This document shows, piece by piece, positions 21,506 to 29,621 of a stretch of 33,924 nucleotides of DNA (the stretch's first letter is position 1; each line of letters starts with the position of its first letter). The notes beneath the pieces are model-generated. The model was not told where the DNA came from and made no database searches. It worked only from the letters and a program-made list of their open reading frames with translations. The position numbers and the translations under genes were made by a program. Origin of the DNA: Clostridiales bacterium. GTDB taxonomy: Bacteria; Bacillota; Clostridia; Lachnospirales; WQUN01. The stretch spans positions 1 to 33,924 of the forward strand of contig JAISZF010000285.1 of assembly GCA_031269415.1 (NCBI GenBank), read 5' to 3'.

Positions 21506-23425
21506 ATGACTAGCGTGCAGCATAAAATACCGCGTCCGTTGAGCCGCAAAAAAGCCAAGCACAAACTAAACGACAGATCCAAAGCCCGGTACATACGCGT
21601 CAATTTGCCGGTAAGCCTGCTTTTGATACTTCTGTCCTCCCTAGCCTTAACCTATATCTGTTTCAGGCTGCAGCCCGCCTCGATTGAGGACATCTGGAAA
21701 ATAATCGTTGAGTCAGAGTACGCGATCTTCTGTCTGAACTGGATCCCCATCCTGTTGGTAACACTGCTGCTTTACGCTGCCTTTAACAATGTCGCGGTCG
21801 CCTGTGGTTTGACCTCCGGCGCGGCCATTCTGCTCTCCTTTGTAAATCGGAATATGATTAACATGCGTCAGGATCCCTTTAAGCCGCTGGACATCCTTCT
21901 GGGCGGCGAATTTTTAGGTATAGCCAAAAGTATTGATCGTAGACTGCTTATATTCGCGGTTATCGGCGTCCTTGCTTTTTTGGCTGTTATTGCGTGCTGC
22001 GTTTTCTTCATCAGAAACAAATATGTACTGCACCCGGTCGTTCATCTGATTGCCGCCGCCGCCGCCATTGCCGTATGCGTCTGGTACACTAACACCACCC
22101 TGTCGGATACCGCATTGTACGAATCTTTACCAATGTCCGGCAACAGATATAACCTGACCGATAATTTTGAATCCAAAGGCTTTATATACAGTTTCCTCTA
22201 CACCATGAACACCAGCCGTATAGACGCCCCGCCGTCCTATGATAAGGATAAAGCGGCCATTGCCTCGCGTATAAGCGTGTTTACCCCGGCGGATTTAAGC
22301 GGCGTCGTTAAGCCGAACATTATCTTGATCCTAAGCGAGGCGTTTTCCGATATTCTGCTCAATCCAAGTTTGAATTTTGACAGCTATACAGATCCTATGG
22401 AAAATTACAAACGTATACGCGACGAGTCTATTTCCGGCCATCTGATTGTGCCTAACATCGGAGGCGGTACGGCGGATACCGAATTTGACATATTTACAGG
22501 GCTGAACACAAGGCATCTGCGCGGGACTCCGTACACGTATAATCTTATAACCAAGCCGGTCAGCGCCCTCCCCTCGATTTTAGCCGGCGCCGGCTACGAG
22601 AACCTCGCGCTGCATCCGGGGTACGGCTGGTTTTATAACCGTCAGAACGTGTACAAGCGCATGGGGTTCAGCGGGCTGCTTGACTCAAAGACATACGATA
22701 CCGCGGATACCAAGGGCATGTATATCACGGAGAAACAAACCATACAGCGTATTATAGACGAATACGAGCTGCATGTTGAAACAGCGCCCGAAACCCCGTT
22801 CTTTGAGTTCTGCGTCACTATTCAGAATCACGGCCCTTATCCGGGGAAATATAACGCCGAAAAAAATTTTGATTTCGATAAGCCGTTATCGGAGGACGCG
22901 GAAAACGCCGTTTCAAACTATGTCGAGGGAATGATCGACTGCGACCGCGAATTGGGCGTACTGACAGATTATTTAAACGAAAGGCCGGAGCCGGTTATTC
23001 TGGTGTATTACGGAGATCATCTGCCCAGTTTTATCACCGAAGTATACAACGCCCTGATCCCCACCCCCACGCCGGTTGATTCGTATGAACAACTAACGCG
23101 TCTGTATAAAACGCCGTTTATAATATGGCAGAACGGTGCGGCGCGGGCTTCCACCCCTATTACGAAAAACTTTGAGGAGCTTGTTAATCCGGACGGCGAA
23201 TGGGTTATAACCTCGAACTTTCTGGGGGCAAACCTGCTGAGTATGCTGGGGTTTAGCGGCGTTGATCCGTTTATGGATTATGTGAACGATTTGTCTCAGG
23301 CATATCCGGTTATATTGGAAAACAACGCGCTGACAAGCGACGGCTCGTTTATAAACCTCAGTGAAACGCCCTCGGAACAGATTGATTTCTATCGCGGCTG
23401 GGAGTATTATTGGATATTTAAATGA
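21506..23425 (+). CDS. LTA synthase family phosphoglycerol transferase (sulfatase fold)
   Basis: A 639-residue membrane enzyme. After a basic N-terminus, about five hydrophobic segments span residues 33-195, then an extracellular alkaline-phosphatase/sulfatase domain begins at PNIILILSEAFSD (metal ligand Glu278). The catalytic threonine is Thr322 in GGGTADTEFD, and the metal-binding YYGDHLP is near residue 490. It should polymerise or transfer phosphoglycerol from phosphatidylglycerol to lipoteichoic acid or another wall polymer, outside the membrane. The expected Thr-containing site is intact. The gene stands alone, with its own promoter. A GAAAAGAG site precedes the ATG at 21506. Confidence 0.9.
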   Translation: MTSVQHKIPRPLSRKKAKHKLNDRSKARYIRVNLPVSLLLILLSSLALTYICFRLQPASIEDIWKIIVESEYAIFCLNWIPILLVTLLLYAAFNNVAVACGLTSGAAILLSFVNRNMINMRQDPFKPLDILLGGEFLGIAKSIDRRLLIFAVIGVLAFLAVIACCVFFIRNKYVLHPVVHLIAAAAAIAVCVWYTNTTLSDTALYESLPMSGNRYNLTDNFESKGFIYSFLYTMNTSRIDAPPSYDKDKAAIASRISVFTPADLSGVVKPNIILILSEAFSDILLNPSLNFDSYTDPMENYKRIRDESISGHLIVPNIGGGTADTEFDIFTGLNTRHLRGTPYTYNLITKPVSALPSILAGAGYENLALHPGYGWFYNRQNVYKRMGFSGLLDSKTYDTADTKGMYITEKQTIQRIIDEYELHVETAPETPFFEFCVTIQNHGPYPGKYNAEKNFDFDKPLSEDAENAVSNYVEGMIDCDRELGVLTDYLNERPEPVILVYYGDHLPSFITEVYNALIPTPTPVDSYEQLTRLYKTPFIIWQNGAARASTPITKNFEELVNPDGEWVITSNFLGANLLSMLGFSGVDPFMDYVNDLSQAYPVILENNALTSDGSFINLSETPSEQIDFYRGWEYYWIFK

Positions 23426-23440
23426 ACTTTTGACATAAAA

Positions 23441-23575
23441 TTAACAGTGGAGGCTCTGTCGTAAGAGACAGAGCCTTGGATAATGTCGTTTGAATGAATA
23501 TTCATTTGTTGCATACTTTCCAAGCCAGTCAAAACTTGTAACAAGTTTTATCTGCTCAATTAGCGTGTAATCCAT
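23441..23575 (-). CDS. Possible 44-residue small protein
   Basis: From ATG at 23575 the minus strand reads MDYTLIEQIKLVTSFDWLGK and continues to ...RQSLHC, with GGAAGAGG 5-6 bases upstream of the start. It lies 31 bases beyond the adenosylhomocysteinase stop in the same direction and could be its last cistron. The final third is encoded by the hairpin at 23451-23476, so the original 3' end may have been replaced. I do not recognise the family. No transmembrane segment is apparent. Confidence 0.4.
   Translation of the reverse strand: MDYTLIEQIKLVTSFDWLGKYATNEYSFKRHYPRLCLLRQSLHC
23451..23476. terminator. Hairpin between convergent genes
   Basis: AGGCTCTGTC (23451-23460) pairs perfectly with GACAGAGCCT (23467-23476) around GTAAGA. 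T-tracts are poor on either side, so this is a weak or unusual terminator for the LTA-synthase-like gene and the opposite transcript. Confidence 0.5.
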
Positions 23576-23606
23576 TTTTGCCTCTTCCGCCGCAATACAA
23601 GCGGCG

Positions 23607-24857
23607 TTATTCCCCGCTGCTTTCCAGATATGCCGCCTGCTCCGGGGTTAACGTATCCAACCCCAGCCCCATGGCTGTCAGCTTCATGATTGCAACGCGG
23701 TAATCTATGCCGGCGGGAATATCATACACGCCGGGTTTAAGCGAACGCCCGTGTTCGGCCACATACATCGCGGACAGAGCCTGAATGGCAAAGCTCAAAT
23801 CCATAATATCCGCCGGATGGCCGTTGCCCGCCACAATATTAACCAGCCTGCCGTCCGCGAGGACGTTTATTACCCTGCCGTCGTTCAGATAGTATCCGTC
23901 GATAAACGGCTTGCGGTTCTCCACGCGCGCGGACATGGCCCTGAGTTGTTCCTTATTGACCTCCACATCAAAATGCCCGGCGTTCGCCAGAAGAACATTG
24001 TTCTTCATGACATTGAAGTGCCGTTCGGTTATAACGTCTTTGCATCCGGTAGCGGAGATAAATATGTCGCCTATTTTAGCCGCTTCGTCCATTTTCAGCA
24101 CTTCATAGCCTTCCATGGCCGCTTCCAGGCAGCGGAACGGGTTTACCTCCGTTACCACTACCCTGGCGCCCAGCCCTTTCGCGCGTTTGGCGATCCCCGA
24201 CGAACAGAATCCGTATCCCGCGACGACAACAACCTTGCCTGTAACCATTATGTTTGTCGTATACATAATAGCGTCCCAGACGGACTGCCCCGTGCCGTGT
24301 ATGTTGTCAAAGAGGTGCTTGCAGTTGGCGTCGTTTACCGCCATCATGGGGAAATACAGCCTTCCTTCCCTTTCGCGCGCCCGCAGGCGGGTTATGCCCG
24401 TTGTTGTTTCCTCGCAGCCCCCGATTAAATCTTCGGCAAGATCGCGGCATTCGCCGTGCAGCAGATTGGTCAAATCCCCGCCGTCGTCGATAATGATATG
24501 CGGCTTAAAGGCCAGCGTCATCTTCAAATGCTCGACATATTCGCTTTCCGAGGCGTTGTGCCAGGCGTACACATTCATGCCAAGGCTGTCCAACGCGGCG
24601 CAGATCTCGTCCTTGGTGGACAGTACATTCGAGCCTGTTACTGCCACATCCGCACCGCCGGAGCGCAGCACCAACGACAGATAAGCGGTTTTAGCTTCCA
24701 AATGAATGGAGATGGCAATTTTAAGCCCTTTAAACGGCTTATCACGCTCAAATTCTTTCTCAAGCTGAGAAAGAACCGGCATGAATTCCTGTTCCCTTAC
24801 CCAATTGATCTTCTTCAGCCCGGATTCGGCTAGACTCTTGTCACGGATAACGCTCAT
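23607..24857 (-). CDS. ahcY: Adenosylhomocysteinase (S-adenosylhomocysteine hydrolase)
   Basis: A 416-residue enzyme that splits S-adenosylhomocysteine into adenosine and homocysteine, regenerating the methyl cycle. Conserved features: His52 (ISIHLEAKTA), Asp126 (IIDDGGDLT), Glu150 (CEETTTGI), Lys180 (NDANCKHLFDN), HGTGQSVWD, and the NAD-binding GYGFCSSGIAKRA (214-226). Length matches the shorter bacterial/archaeal form, and GYGxC in place of GYGDVG is typical of that group. AAAGGGG sits 7 bases before the ATG at 24857. There is no nearby luxS, metE or SAM synthase, and I saw no SAH riboswitch in the short AT-rich upstream region. Confidence 0.95.
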   Translation of the reverse strand: MSVIRDKSLAESGLKKINWVREQEFMPVLSQLEKEFERDKPFKGLKIAISIHLEAKTAYLSLVLRSGGADVAVTGSNVLSTKDEICAALDSLGMNVYAWHNASESEYVEHLKMTLAFKPHIIIDDGGDLTNLLHGECRDLAEDLIGGCEETTTGITRLRAREREGRLYFPMMAVNDANCKHLFDNIHGTGQSVWDAIMYTTNIMVTGKVVVVAGYGFCSSGIAKRAKGLGARVVVTEVNPFRCLEAAMEGYEVLKMDEAAKIGDIFISATGCKDVITERHFNVMKNNVLLANAGHFDVEVNKEQLRAMSARVENRKPFIDGYYLNDGRVINVLADGRLVNIVAGNGHPADIMDLSFAIQALSAMYVAEHGRSLKPGVYDIPAGIDYRVAIMKLTAMGLGLDTLTPEQAAYLESSGE

Positions 24858-24974
24858 ATATATCCCCTTTAAACATGTAAATAATTATAATTATTGCGTT
24901 TCTTACGGTAAGTATTATTATATATTATAGGTGATCAATGTGCAAATTCAAGTGTTAGAAAAGTGGCCGACGCC
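24858..24974. promoter_or_regulatory. AT-rich divergent promoter region (ahcY / DUF2284 gene)
   Basis: About 115 very AT-rich bases lie between divergent genes. TTGCGT (24894-24899) with TTATAT 18 bases on could serve the plus-strand gene. TTGATC on the minus strand (24938-24933) could be the -35 for ahcY. Neither is convincing enough to define exactly. Confidence 0.35.
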
Positions 24975-25535
24975 ATGACGGATTGCGAGCGTTTCAACCA
25001 TGATACTGAAGCCCTAGCGCTGGAAGCCCTACAGAACGGCTTTTCCCACGCGGGCGAACTGAATGTCAAGTCGCTGGTTTTCATGCCGGAAGTAAGGGAA
25101 ATGTGCAGTGTTGACAAATGCCGGCAGTATAACAGAAACTGGCGGTGCCCCCCAGCCTGCGGCTCCGTTAAGGAAGCGGCGGAGCGCGCCGCGCGGTATT
25201 CATACGGCATTATCGTTCAAACGACCGGGCTGATGGAGGACGACTTCGATTATGAAACCATTCAGGAAACCGGGGAGAAGCACAAACGCAATTTTGCCGG
25301 GTTCGTCGCCAAACTCAGGAGCCGCTATCCCGACATACTGCCCATGGGCGCGGGCACATGCGATATATGCGAAACATGCGCGTATCCCGACGCGCCGTGC
25401 CGCTTCCCCGACCGTTCTATTTCTTCCATGGAAGCCTACGGCCTGTGGGTAAGCAAGGTATGCCAGTTGTCCGGAATGCCGTATAACTACGGAAAGCTGA
25501 CGCTTACTTACAAGAGCTGTGTTTTGCTTAATTAA
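24975..25535 (+). CDS. DUF2284 predicted metal-binding (probable iron-sulfur) protein
   Basis: A 186-residue cysteine-rich protein. Two clusters are seen: Cys44, Cys49, Cys58 and Cys62 (with NWRCPPACG), and Cys129, Cys132, Cys135 and Cys142 (CDICETCAYPDAPC), matching the DUF2284 family, presumed to hold iron-sulfur clusters or other metals. The function is unknown. Anaerobes often carry several copies near redox or corrinoid genes; no such genes are adjacent here. The start is uncertain: ATG 24975 has only a weak AGTGG upstream, and GTG 24963 would add four residues. A 19-bp perfect hairpin terminates it immediately after the stop. Confidence 0.82.
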   Translation: MTDCERFNHDTEALALEALQNGFSHAGELNVKSLVFMPEVREMCSVDKCRQYNRNWRCPPACGSVKEAAERAARYSYGIIVQTTGLMEDDFDYETIQETGEKHKRNFAGFVAKLRSRYPDILPMGAGTCDICETCAYPDAPCRFPDRSISSMEAYGLWVSKVCQLSGMPYNYGKLTLTYKSCVLLN

Positions 25536-25536
25536 C

Positions 25537-25577
25537 GATATAGAAAAGCGTCCCCAAAGGGGACGCTTTTCTATATC
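25537..25577. terminator. 19-bp perfect-stem terminator
   Basis: Bases 25537-25555 (GATATAGAAAAGCGTCCCC) are the exact reverse complement of 25559-25577, with an AAA loop. The outer A/T-rich half provides a U-tract in both directions. It lies one base beyond the DUF2284 stop. Confidence 0.9.
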
Positions 25578-25580
25578 ACT

Positions 25581-25844
25581 AAGAGTTTCGCCATTACACA
25601 AAAAAACCTGGATAGAGCTCGACTCGGGGTCAACAATCCAATACTCTTTCACGCCATGCTTTTCATATTGTTTTTTCTTCTCAACAATATCAATTTTCGC
25701 GGTACTGGGCGATAGAATCTCAACGATCAGATCCGGCGCGCCATGTATGCCATTGGCTTTCCTTTTGCTTCTGTCGCATAACACAAATACGTCCGGTATA
25801 AATGTGTTATCCTTATCCAGTATAACATCCAGCCCATAATACAC
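25581..25844 (-). pseudogene. Uma2-family (PD-(D/E)XK endonuclease-like, DUF820) remnant, truncated at both ends
   Basis: About 88 codons match the central/C-terminal part of Uma2 proteins: FIPDVFVLCDRSK, GAPDLIVEILSPSTAK (the catalytic E-x-L-S-P-S element), and YEKHGVKEYWIVDPE. The first 80 or so residues of a normal 190-residue Uma2 protein are missing. At the other end the frame runs straight through the terminator hairpin at 25537-25577 into antisense of the DUF2284 gene, so the native C-terminus is lost too. It follows the stop of the permuted binding protein in the same reading frame. No ribosome binding site precedes the GTG at 25844. It is most likely debris left by the rearrangement that changed the binding-protein gene. 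Confidence 0.7.
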
Positions 25845-25862
25845 GCCCTCTTCGCGAGTCTC

Positions 25863-27602
25863 TTACTCCCCTAAAGCCTCCGTGTAACCCGCGATAGACT
25901 CAAACATATACGCGTAGTCGGCGGCGGTTTCCGGGTTAATGGCTCGAACCCAACTGTCCACGAACGTCTGGGCGGTAATGGGGGTTCCGTCGCTGAACTG
26001 TATGCCGTCGCGCAGATGAAACGTATACGTAAGACCGTCGTCGCTGACGTCAACGCTCTCCGCCTGGCCGGGAATCGGCACGCCGTTATCATCCAGCGTG
26101 TATAATCCCTCGAAATTATGGATTATAAGGGTGGCGCCGTCAACAGCTGAGTTGAGCGCCGGGTCGATTGTATCCGGATTCGGCCCGATGCAGACGTTCA
26201 ACTCCGGCTGGTTCGCGTACATTAAGTACTTATAGCCCAGCGGTGAAGCCCATACGCTGCCGTCCAAAGCGTTGTTCTGCATGTAAACGTCCACATAATA
26301 GTAAATCGGGCAGAGCATCCACTCGTCAAATATAATGTTCTCCGCCTGATGCATCAATTCCATGCGTCTCGCCTGATCACCGGAGTTCTTGATCTCGGAT
26401 ATAAGCCCGTCATATTCGGTATTCGACCACTGGGCGTCGTTGTTTCCGCCGTCCGTAATCCACATGTCGAGGAATGAAATGGGGTCGTTATAGTCCCCCA
26501 GCCAGCCGTTGCGGGCGACTTGATATTCCCCGTTTTTACGGGTGTTCAGGAAAGTAGCCCACTCTTGGCTTTCAAGAGTTACTGTGGCGCCGAGTTCGCT
26601 CCACATCTGCTGAAGGGCTTCGCCAATGGCCTGGTGGCCCGTGCCCTCGTTGTAAACATAGGTTACGGTAGGCAGTCCTTCGCCGTTGGGATAACCGGCT
26701 TCGGCCAGGACTTCTTTCGCTTTCGCGAGATTAGCCTCATTGCCCGCGCTGGTCGGGTCATAGTAATCGCCGCCCACATCACGGAATTCCTGTGAGGCGT
26801 CTGCGTCGGTCAAGCCGACAGGTACATACGCGCCGGCGGGAATCTGCCCGGCTTTGCCTATCTGCGTGACGATATAATCACGGTCGACAGCCAGCGTAAA
26901 CGCCTGCCTTACAAGCGGGTTGTCGAACGGGGCGGCGGTTACGTTATAGCTCACATAATATGTGCCAAGCTGGCCTTCCTTATGGAAATCGGGCTGAGAC
27001 GACACGCGATCCAGTTCATCCTGCGGAATAGCGTCGATGAATTGAAGCTGGCCCGACTCGTATGCCGTAAGCTGAGCCGCGTCGTCTTCCATCAGCGCGA
27101 AACTGATTGTATCGGGTCCCAAGTTGGCGGCGTTCCAGTAAGTGGTATTCTTTTCCGCTACGATCTTATCGCTGGGGGTCCAAGCCGTCACTTTGTACGG
27201 TCCGTTTCCAATGTAGGTGGCGGCATCAGTCGCCCACGCCTCGCCCACTTCGTCGATGATATGCAAGGGTACCGGGTTGAAAGTGGGAAACGCGGTCAGT
27301 TCTAGGAAATAAGGCGTTATGGCGGTCAGTTTTACCTCCAGCGTCTTATCGTCTATTGCCTTGACCTGAAACGCGTCCGGGTTAAAGCCCGAAGTCTCTC
27401 CTTCCGAGGCTGGTTCTTCTGACGGCGCGGTGGACTCGCTGGCCGCCTCGCTCGGCGTTTCAGCCGCCGCTTCGCTGCTTGCCGCGGGCGGCGCCGCTTC
27501 CGAGGAAGTCGTCGGCGCGTTAGCCTCAGCGCCCCCGCCGCATGACGACATAAGCATTACGACGCCTAACGCCAGACTTACCGCTCTAAGCTTTTTCTTC
27601 AT
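25863..27602 (-). CDS. Oligopeptide/dipeptide ABC substrate-binding lipoprotein, circularly permuted
   Basis: A 579-residue SBP_bac_5 (OppA/DppA-type) protein. Residues 1-20 are a lipoprotein signal, Cys21 the lipid anchor (LMSSC), and 22-68 a Ala/Ser/Glu/Pro linker. From ETSGFNPDAFQVKAIDDKTL onward it is the middle and end of the family, through NGPYKVTAW, LVRQAFTLAVDRDYI and the natural C-terminus ...LGYKYLMYA (residue 463). There is then no stop: residues 464-579 (NQPELNVCIGPNPDTIDPAL ... FHLRDGIQFSDGTPITAQ ... YTEALGE) are the segment that is normally at the N-terminus. A canonical protein would read linker, 464-579, then 69-463. The gene is last in an opp operon and is expected to bind peptides or nickel/heme-like ligands. 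Whether the protein folds is unknown; a rearrangement or assembly error is possible. Confidence 0.85.
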   Translation of the reverse strand: MKKKLRAVSLALGVVMLMSSCGGGAEANAPTTSSEAAPPAASSEAAAETPSEAASESTAPSEEPASEGETSGFNPDAFQVKAIDDKTLEVKLTAITPYFLELTAFPTFNPVPLHIIDEVGEAWATDAATYIGNGPYKVTAWTPSDKIVAEKNTTYWNAANLGPDTISFALMEDDAAQLTAYESGQLQFIDAIPQDELDRVSSQPDFHKEGQLGTYYVSYNVTAAPFDNPLVRQAFTLAVDRDYIVTQIGKAGQIPAGAYVPVGLTDADASQEFRDVGGDYYDPTSAGNEANLAKAKEVLAEAGYPNGEGLPTVTYVYNEGTGHQAIGEALQQMWSELGATVTLESQEWATFLNTRKNGEYQVARNGWLGDYNDPISFLDMWITDGGNNDAQWSNTEYDGLISEIKNSGDQARRMELMHQAENIIFDEWMLCPIYYYVDVYMQNNALDGSVWASPLGYKYLMYANQPELNVCIGPNPDTIDPALNSAVDGATLIIHNFEGLYTLDDNGVPIPGQAESVDVSDDGLTYTFHLRDGIQFSDGTPITAQTFVDSWVRAINPETAADYAYMFESIAGYTEALGE

Positions 27603-27644
27603 TGAAAAATATCACTCCTCATAATTAATATCACAGCCGCGCTC

Positions 27645-28607
27645 TCAACCGCGTCCGGGGAAATGACAGGCGACAAAATGCCCCTTTTCCGTTTCGTCAA
27701 GAGCGGGCTCTTCCTCCGAGCAGCGCGCCGCCGCGTATGGGCAGCGCGGGTGGAACCGGCATCCGCTGGGCGGATTCAATGGACTGGGAACGTCGCCCTC
27801 TAATATTATACGCTCCCGCTTCCTCGCCTTATTCGGGTCGGCTATGGGTATAGCGGAAATAAGGCTTCGGGTATACGGGTGAACACCGCGCAGCGTTATC
27901 TCGCCGCTTTCCCCTGTCTCAACTAGTTTACCCAAATACATGACTCCGATTCTGTTGGAGATGTGTTTTACAATAGACAAATCATGGGATATAAACAGGT
28001 ACGTAAGCCCGTTTTCCTCTTGAAGGCGTTCAAACATGTTTACGACCTGAGCCTGAATGGATACGTCCAAAGCCGACACTGGCTCGTCGCACACGATAAA
28101 CTCGGGATCGACCGCCAAGGCGCGGGCTATGCCTATTCGCTGGCGCTGTCCGCCCGAAAATTCGTGCGGGTAGCGGTTGGCGTGTTCCGAATTAAGGCCG
28201 ACCTTATCCAATATAGAGATTATACGATCCGCCCTGTCCTTTTTGCCAGAAGCGAGTTTATGTATATCAATGGCTTCGCCCACAATCTCGCCGACTGTCA
28301 TCCGTGGATCCAGCGACGCGTAGGGATCCTGAAACACAATCTGCATCTTGCGCCTGTACGGAAGCATGGGCGCTTTTGTAATGTCGCTGCCGTTATATGT
28401 TATACTGCCGCTGGTAGGCTCGTAAAGCCTGAGAATTGTGCGCCCCAGCGTAGTTTTGCCGCAGCCGCTCTCGCCCACGAGACCGAATGTTTCCCCCGGC
28501 GCGATTGTCAGGCTGACGCCGTCCACGGCTTTAACCTTTTTCTTGCTCAAAAAGCCGCCTACCGGAAAATACTGGCGGAGTTCCCTTGCCTCTATCAGAT
28601 TCGTCAT
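27645..28607 (-). CDS. oppF: Oligopeptide ABC transporter ATPase, OppF type
   Basis: A 320-residue ATPase. Walker A is GESGCGKT (45-52), ABC signature [10 protein letters not shown], Walker [14 protein letters not shown], and the Opp/Dpp C-terminal extension has a cysteine-rich [16 protein letters not shown]. It pairs with OppD to drive peptide import. I start at the ATG at 28607, which overlaps the OppD stop (ATGA). The longer reading from 28754 would lie within oppD and begin with unrelated residues. The pattern [20 protein letters not shown] at the N-terminus is diagnostic for OppF. Confidence 0.94.
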   Translation of the reverse strand: MTNLIEARELRQYFPVGGFLSKKKVKAVDGVSLTIAPGETFGLVGESGCGKTTLGRTILRLYEPTSGSITYNGSDITKAPMLPYRRKMQIVFQDPYASLDPRMTVGEIVGEAIDIHKLASGKKDRADRIISILDKVGLNSEHANRYPHEFSGGQRQRIGIARALAVDPEFIVCDEPVSALDVSIQAQVVNMFERLQEENGLTYLFISHDLSIVKHISNRIGVMYLGKLVETGESGEITLRGVHPYTRSLISAIPIADPNKARKRERIILEGDVPSPLNPPSGCRFHPRCPYAAARCSEEEPALDETEKGHFVACHFPGRG

Positions 28608-29611
28608 TGCGCTCCGCCCTTTCCGGCGGCCTCGAAAGCCGCCTTCTGACTCAGCCAGCACAGACTGTAATGCGTATCCGAGAATTCGCCGACGGGCGGC
28701 ATTTCGCGGACGCATATCTTCATGCAAGACTCGCACCTTGGGGCGAACGGGCACCCCGCGGGCGGGTTAAGCATGTCTACCGGCGAACCCGGTATTGGCG
28801 TAAGCTCCTGTTTCTCATCGTCGTCCAAAAGGGGTTTGCTGCGCAAAAGCCCTTTTGTGTATTCATGCCGGGGATTATAAAACACCTCGTCGGTAGTGCC
28901 GTACTCCACAATCTTGCCCGCGTACATAACCGCTATCTTCTCGCAGATAGACGCCACCACGCCCAAATCGTGCGTAATAAGGATAATAGCCATCCCTAAA
29001 CTTTTGCGCAGCGACTGCATTAATTCCAGTATCTGCGCCTGAATGGTCACGTCCAAGGCGGTGGTAGGTTCGTCGGCGATAAGCAGTTTCGGCTCGCAGG
29101 CCAGCGCCATGGCTATCATCACGCGCTGGCGCATTCCTCCCGATAGTTCGTGAGGATATTGGCGCATACGCTTTTCAGGCTCGTTTATGCCCACTAGGCT
29201 CAGCATCTCAACAGCGCGTGCCCACGCTTGTTTTTTGGGTTTGCCCGAGTGCAGCCTTATGGCTTCCATAATCTGGCCGCCTATGGTAAACACGGGGTTC
29301 AGGCTGGTCATAGGGTCTTGAAAGATAATAGATATCTGATTGCCGCGGATGCTCTCCATTTGCTTATCAGACATAGTGTCCAGCCGCTGGCCGTTGAACG
29401 ACAGCGAGCCGCCCAAAAAGCGTCCGGGGCGCGGCACAATGCCCAGCAGGGAGTACGCGGTCACAGATTTGCCGCTGCCGCTTTCGCCCACAATCCCTAA
29501 AACCTCGCCGGTTTTCATGCGGAACGTAACGTCGTTTAAGGCTTTCACCTCGCCGGCCGGCGTAAAGAAGGAGAGCCTCTCGTTTTGGACATCCACAAGA
29601 TATTCGCTCAT
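28604..29611 (-). CDS. oppD: Oligopeptide ABC transporter ATPase, OppD type
   Basis: A 335-residue ATPase. Walker A is GESGSGKS (42-49), signature [12 protein letters not shown], Walker [13 protein letters not shown], and the C-terminal extension has [12 protein letters not shown]. The start follows GAGGAG by about 7 bases. Its 3' end overlaps oppF by four bases, so the two ATPases are co-translated in equal amounts. It lies 10 bases after oppC. Confidence 0.95.
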   Translation of the reverse strand: MSEYLVDVQNERLSFFTPAGEVKALNDVTFRMKTGEVLGIVGESGSGKSVTAYSLLGIVPRPGRFLGGSLSFNGQRLDTMSDKQMESIRGNQISIIFQDPMTSLNPVFTIGGQIMEAIRLHSGKPKKQAWARAVEMLSLVGINEPEKRMRQYPHELSGGMRQRVMIAMALACEPKLLIADEPTTALDVTIQAQILELMQSLRKSLGMAIILITHDLGVVASICEKIAVMYAGKIVEYGTTDEVFYNPRHEYTKGLLRSKPLLDDDEKQELTPIPGSPVDMLNPPAGCPFAPRCESCMKICVREMPPVGEFSDTHYSLCWLSQKAAFEAAGKGGAQ

Positions 29612-29621
29612 ATGGGTCTCC

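Noticed and set aside
23751-24833. Several long plus-strand open frames opposite adenosylhomocysteinase
   Set aside because: They are shadows of a strongly conserved enzyme with intact catalytic motifs on the minus strand.
24858-24962. SAH riboswitch upstream of adenosylhomocysteinase
   Set aside because: The leader is short and very AT-rich, with no GC-rich pseudoknot-like structure.
25200-25580. Extension of the Uma2 frame antisense to the DUF2284 gene
   Set aside because: The extension runs through a perfect terminator hairpin and the opposite strand of a cysteine-rich gene with clear family motifs; it is an accidental open frame.
28608-28754. Long N-terminal extension of OppF
   Set aside because: It overlaps the oppD coding region and has no family similarity; the ATG at 28607 with the ATGA overlap is standard.
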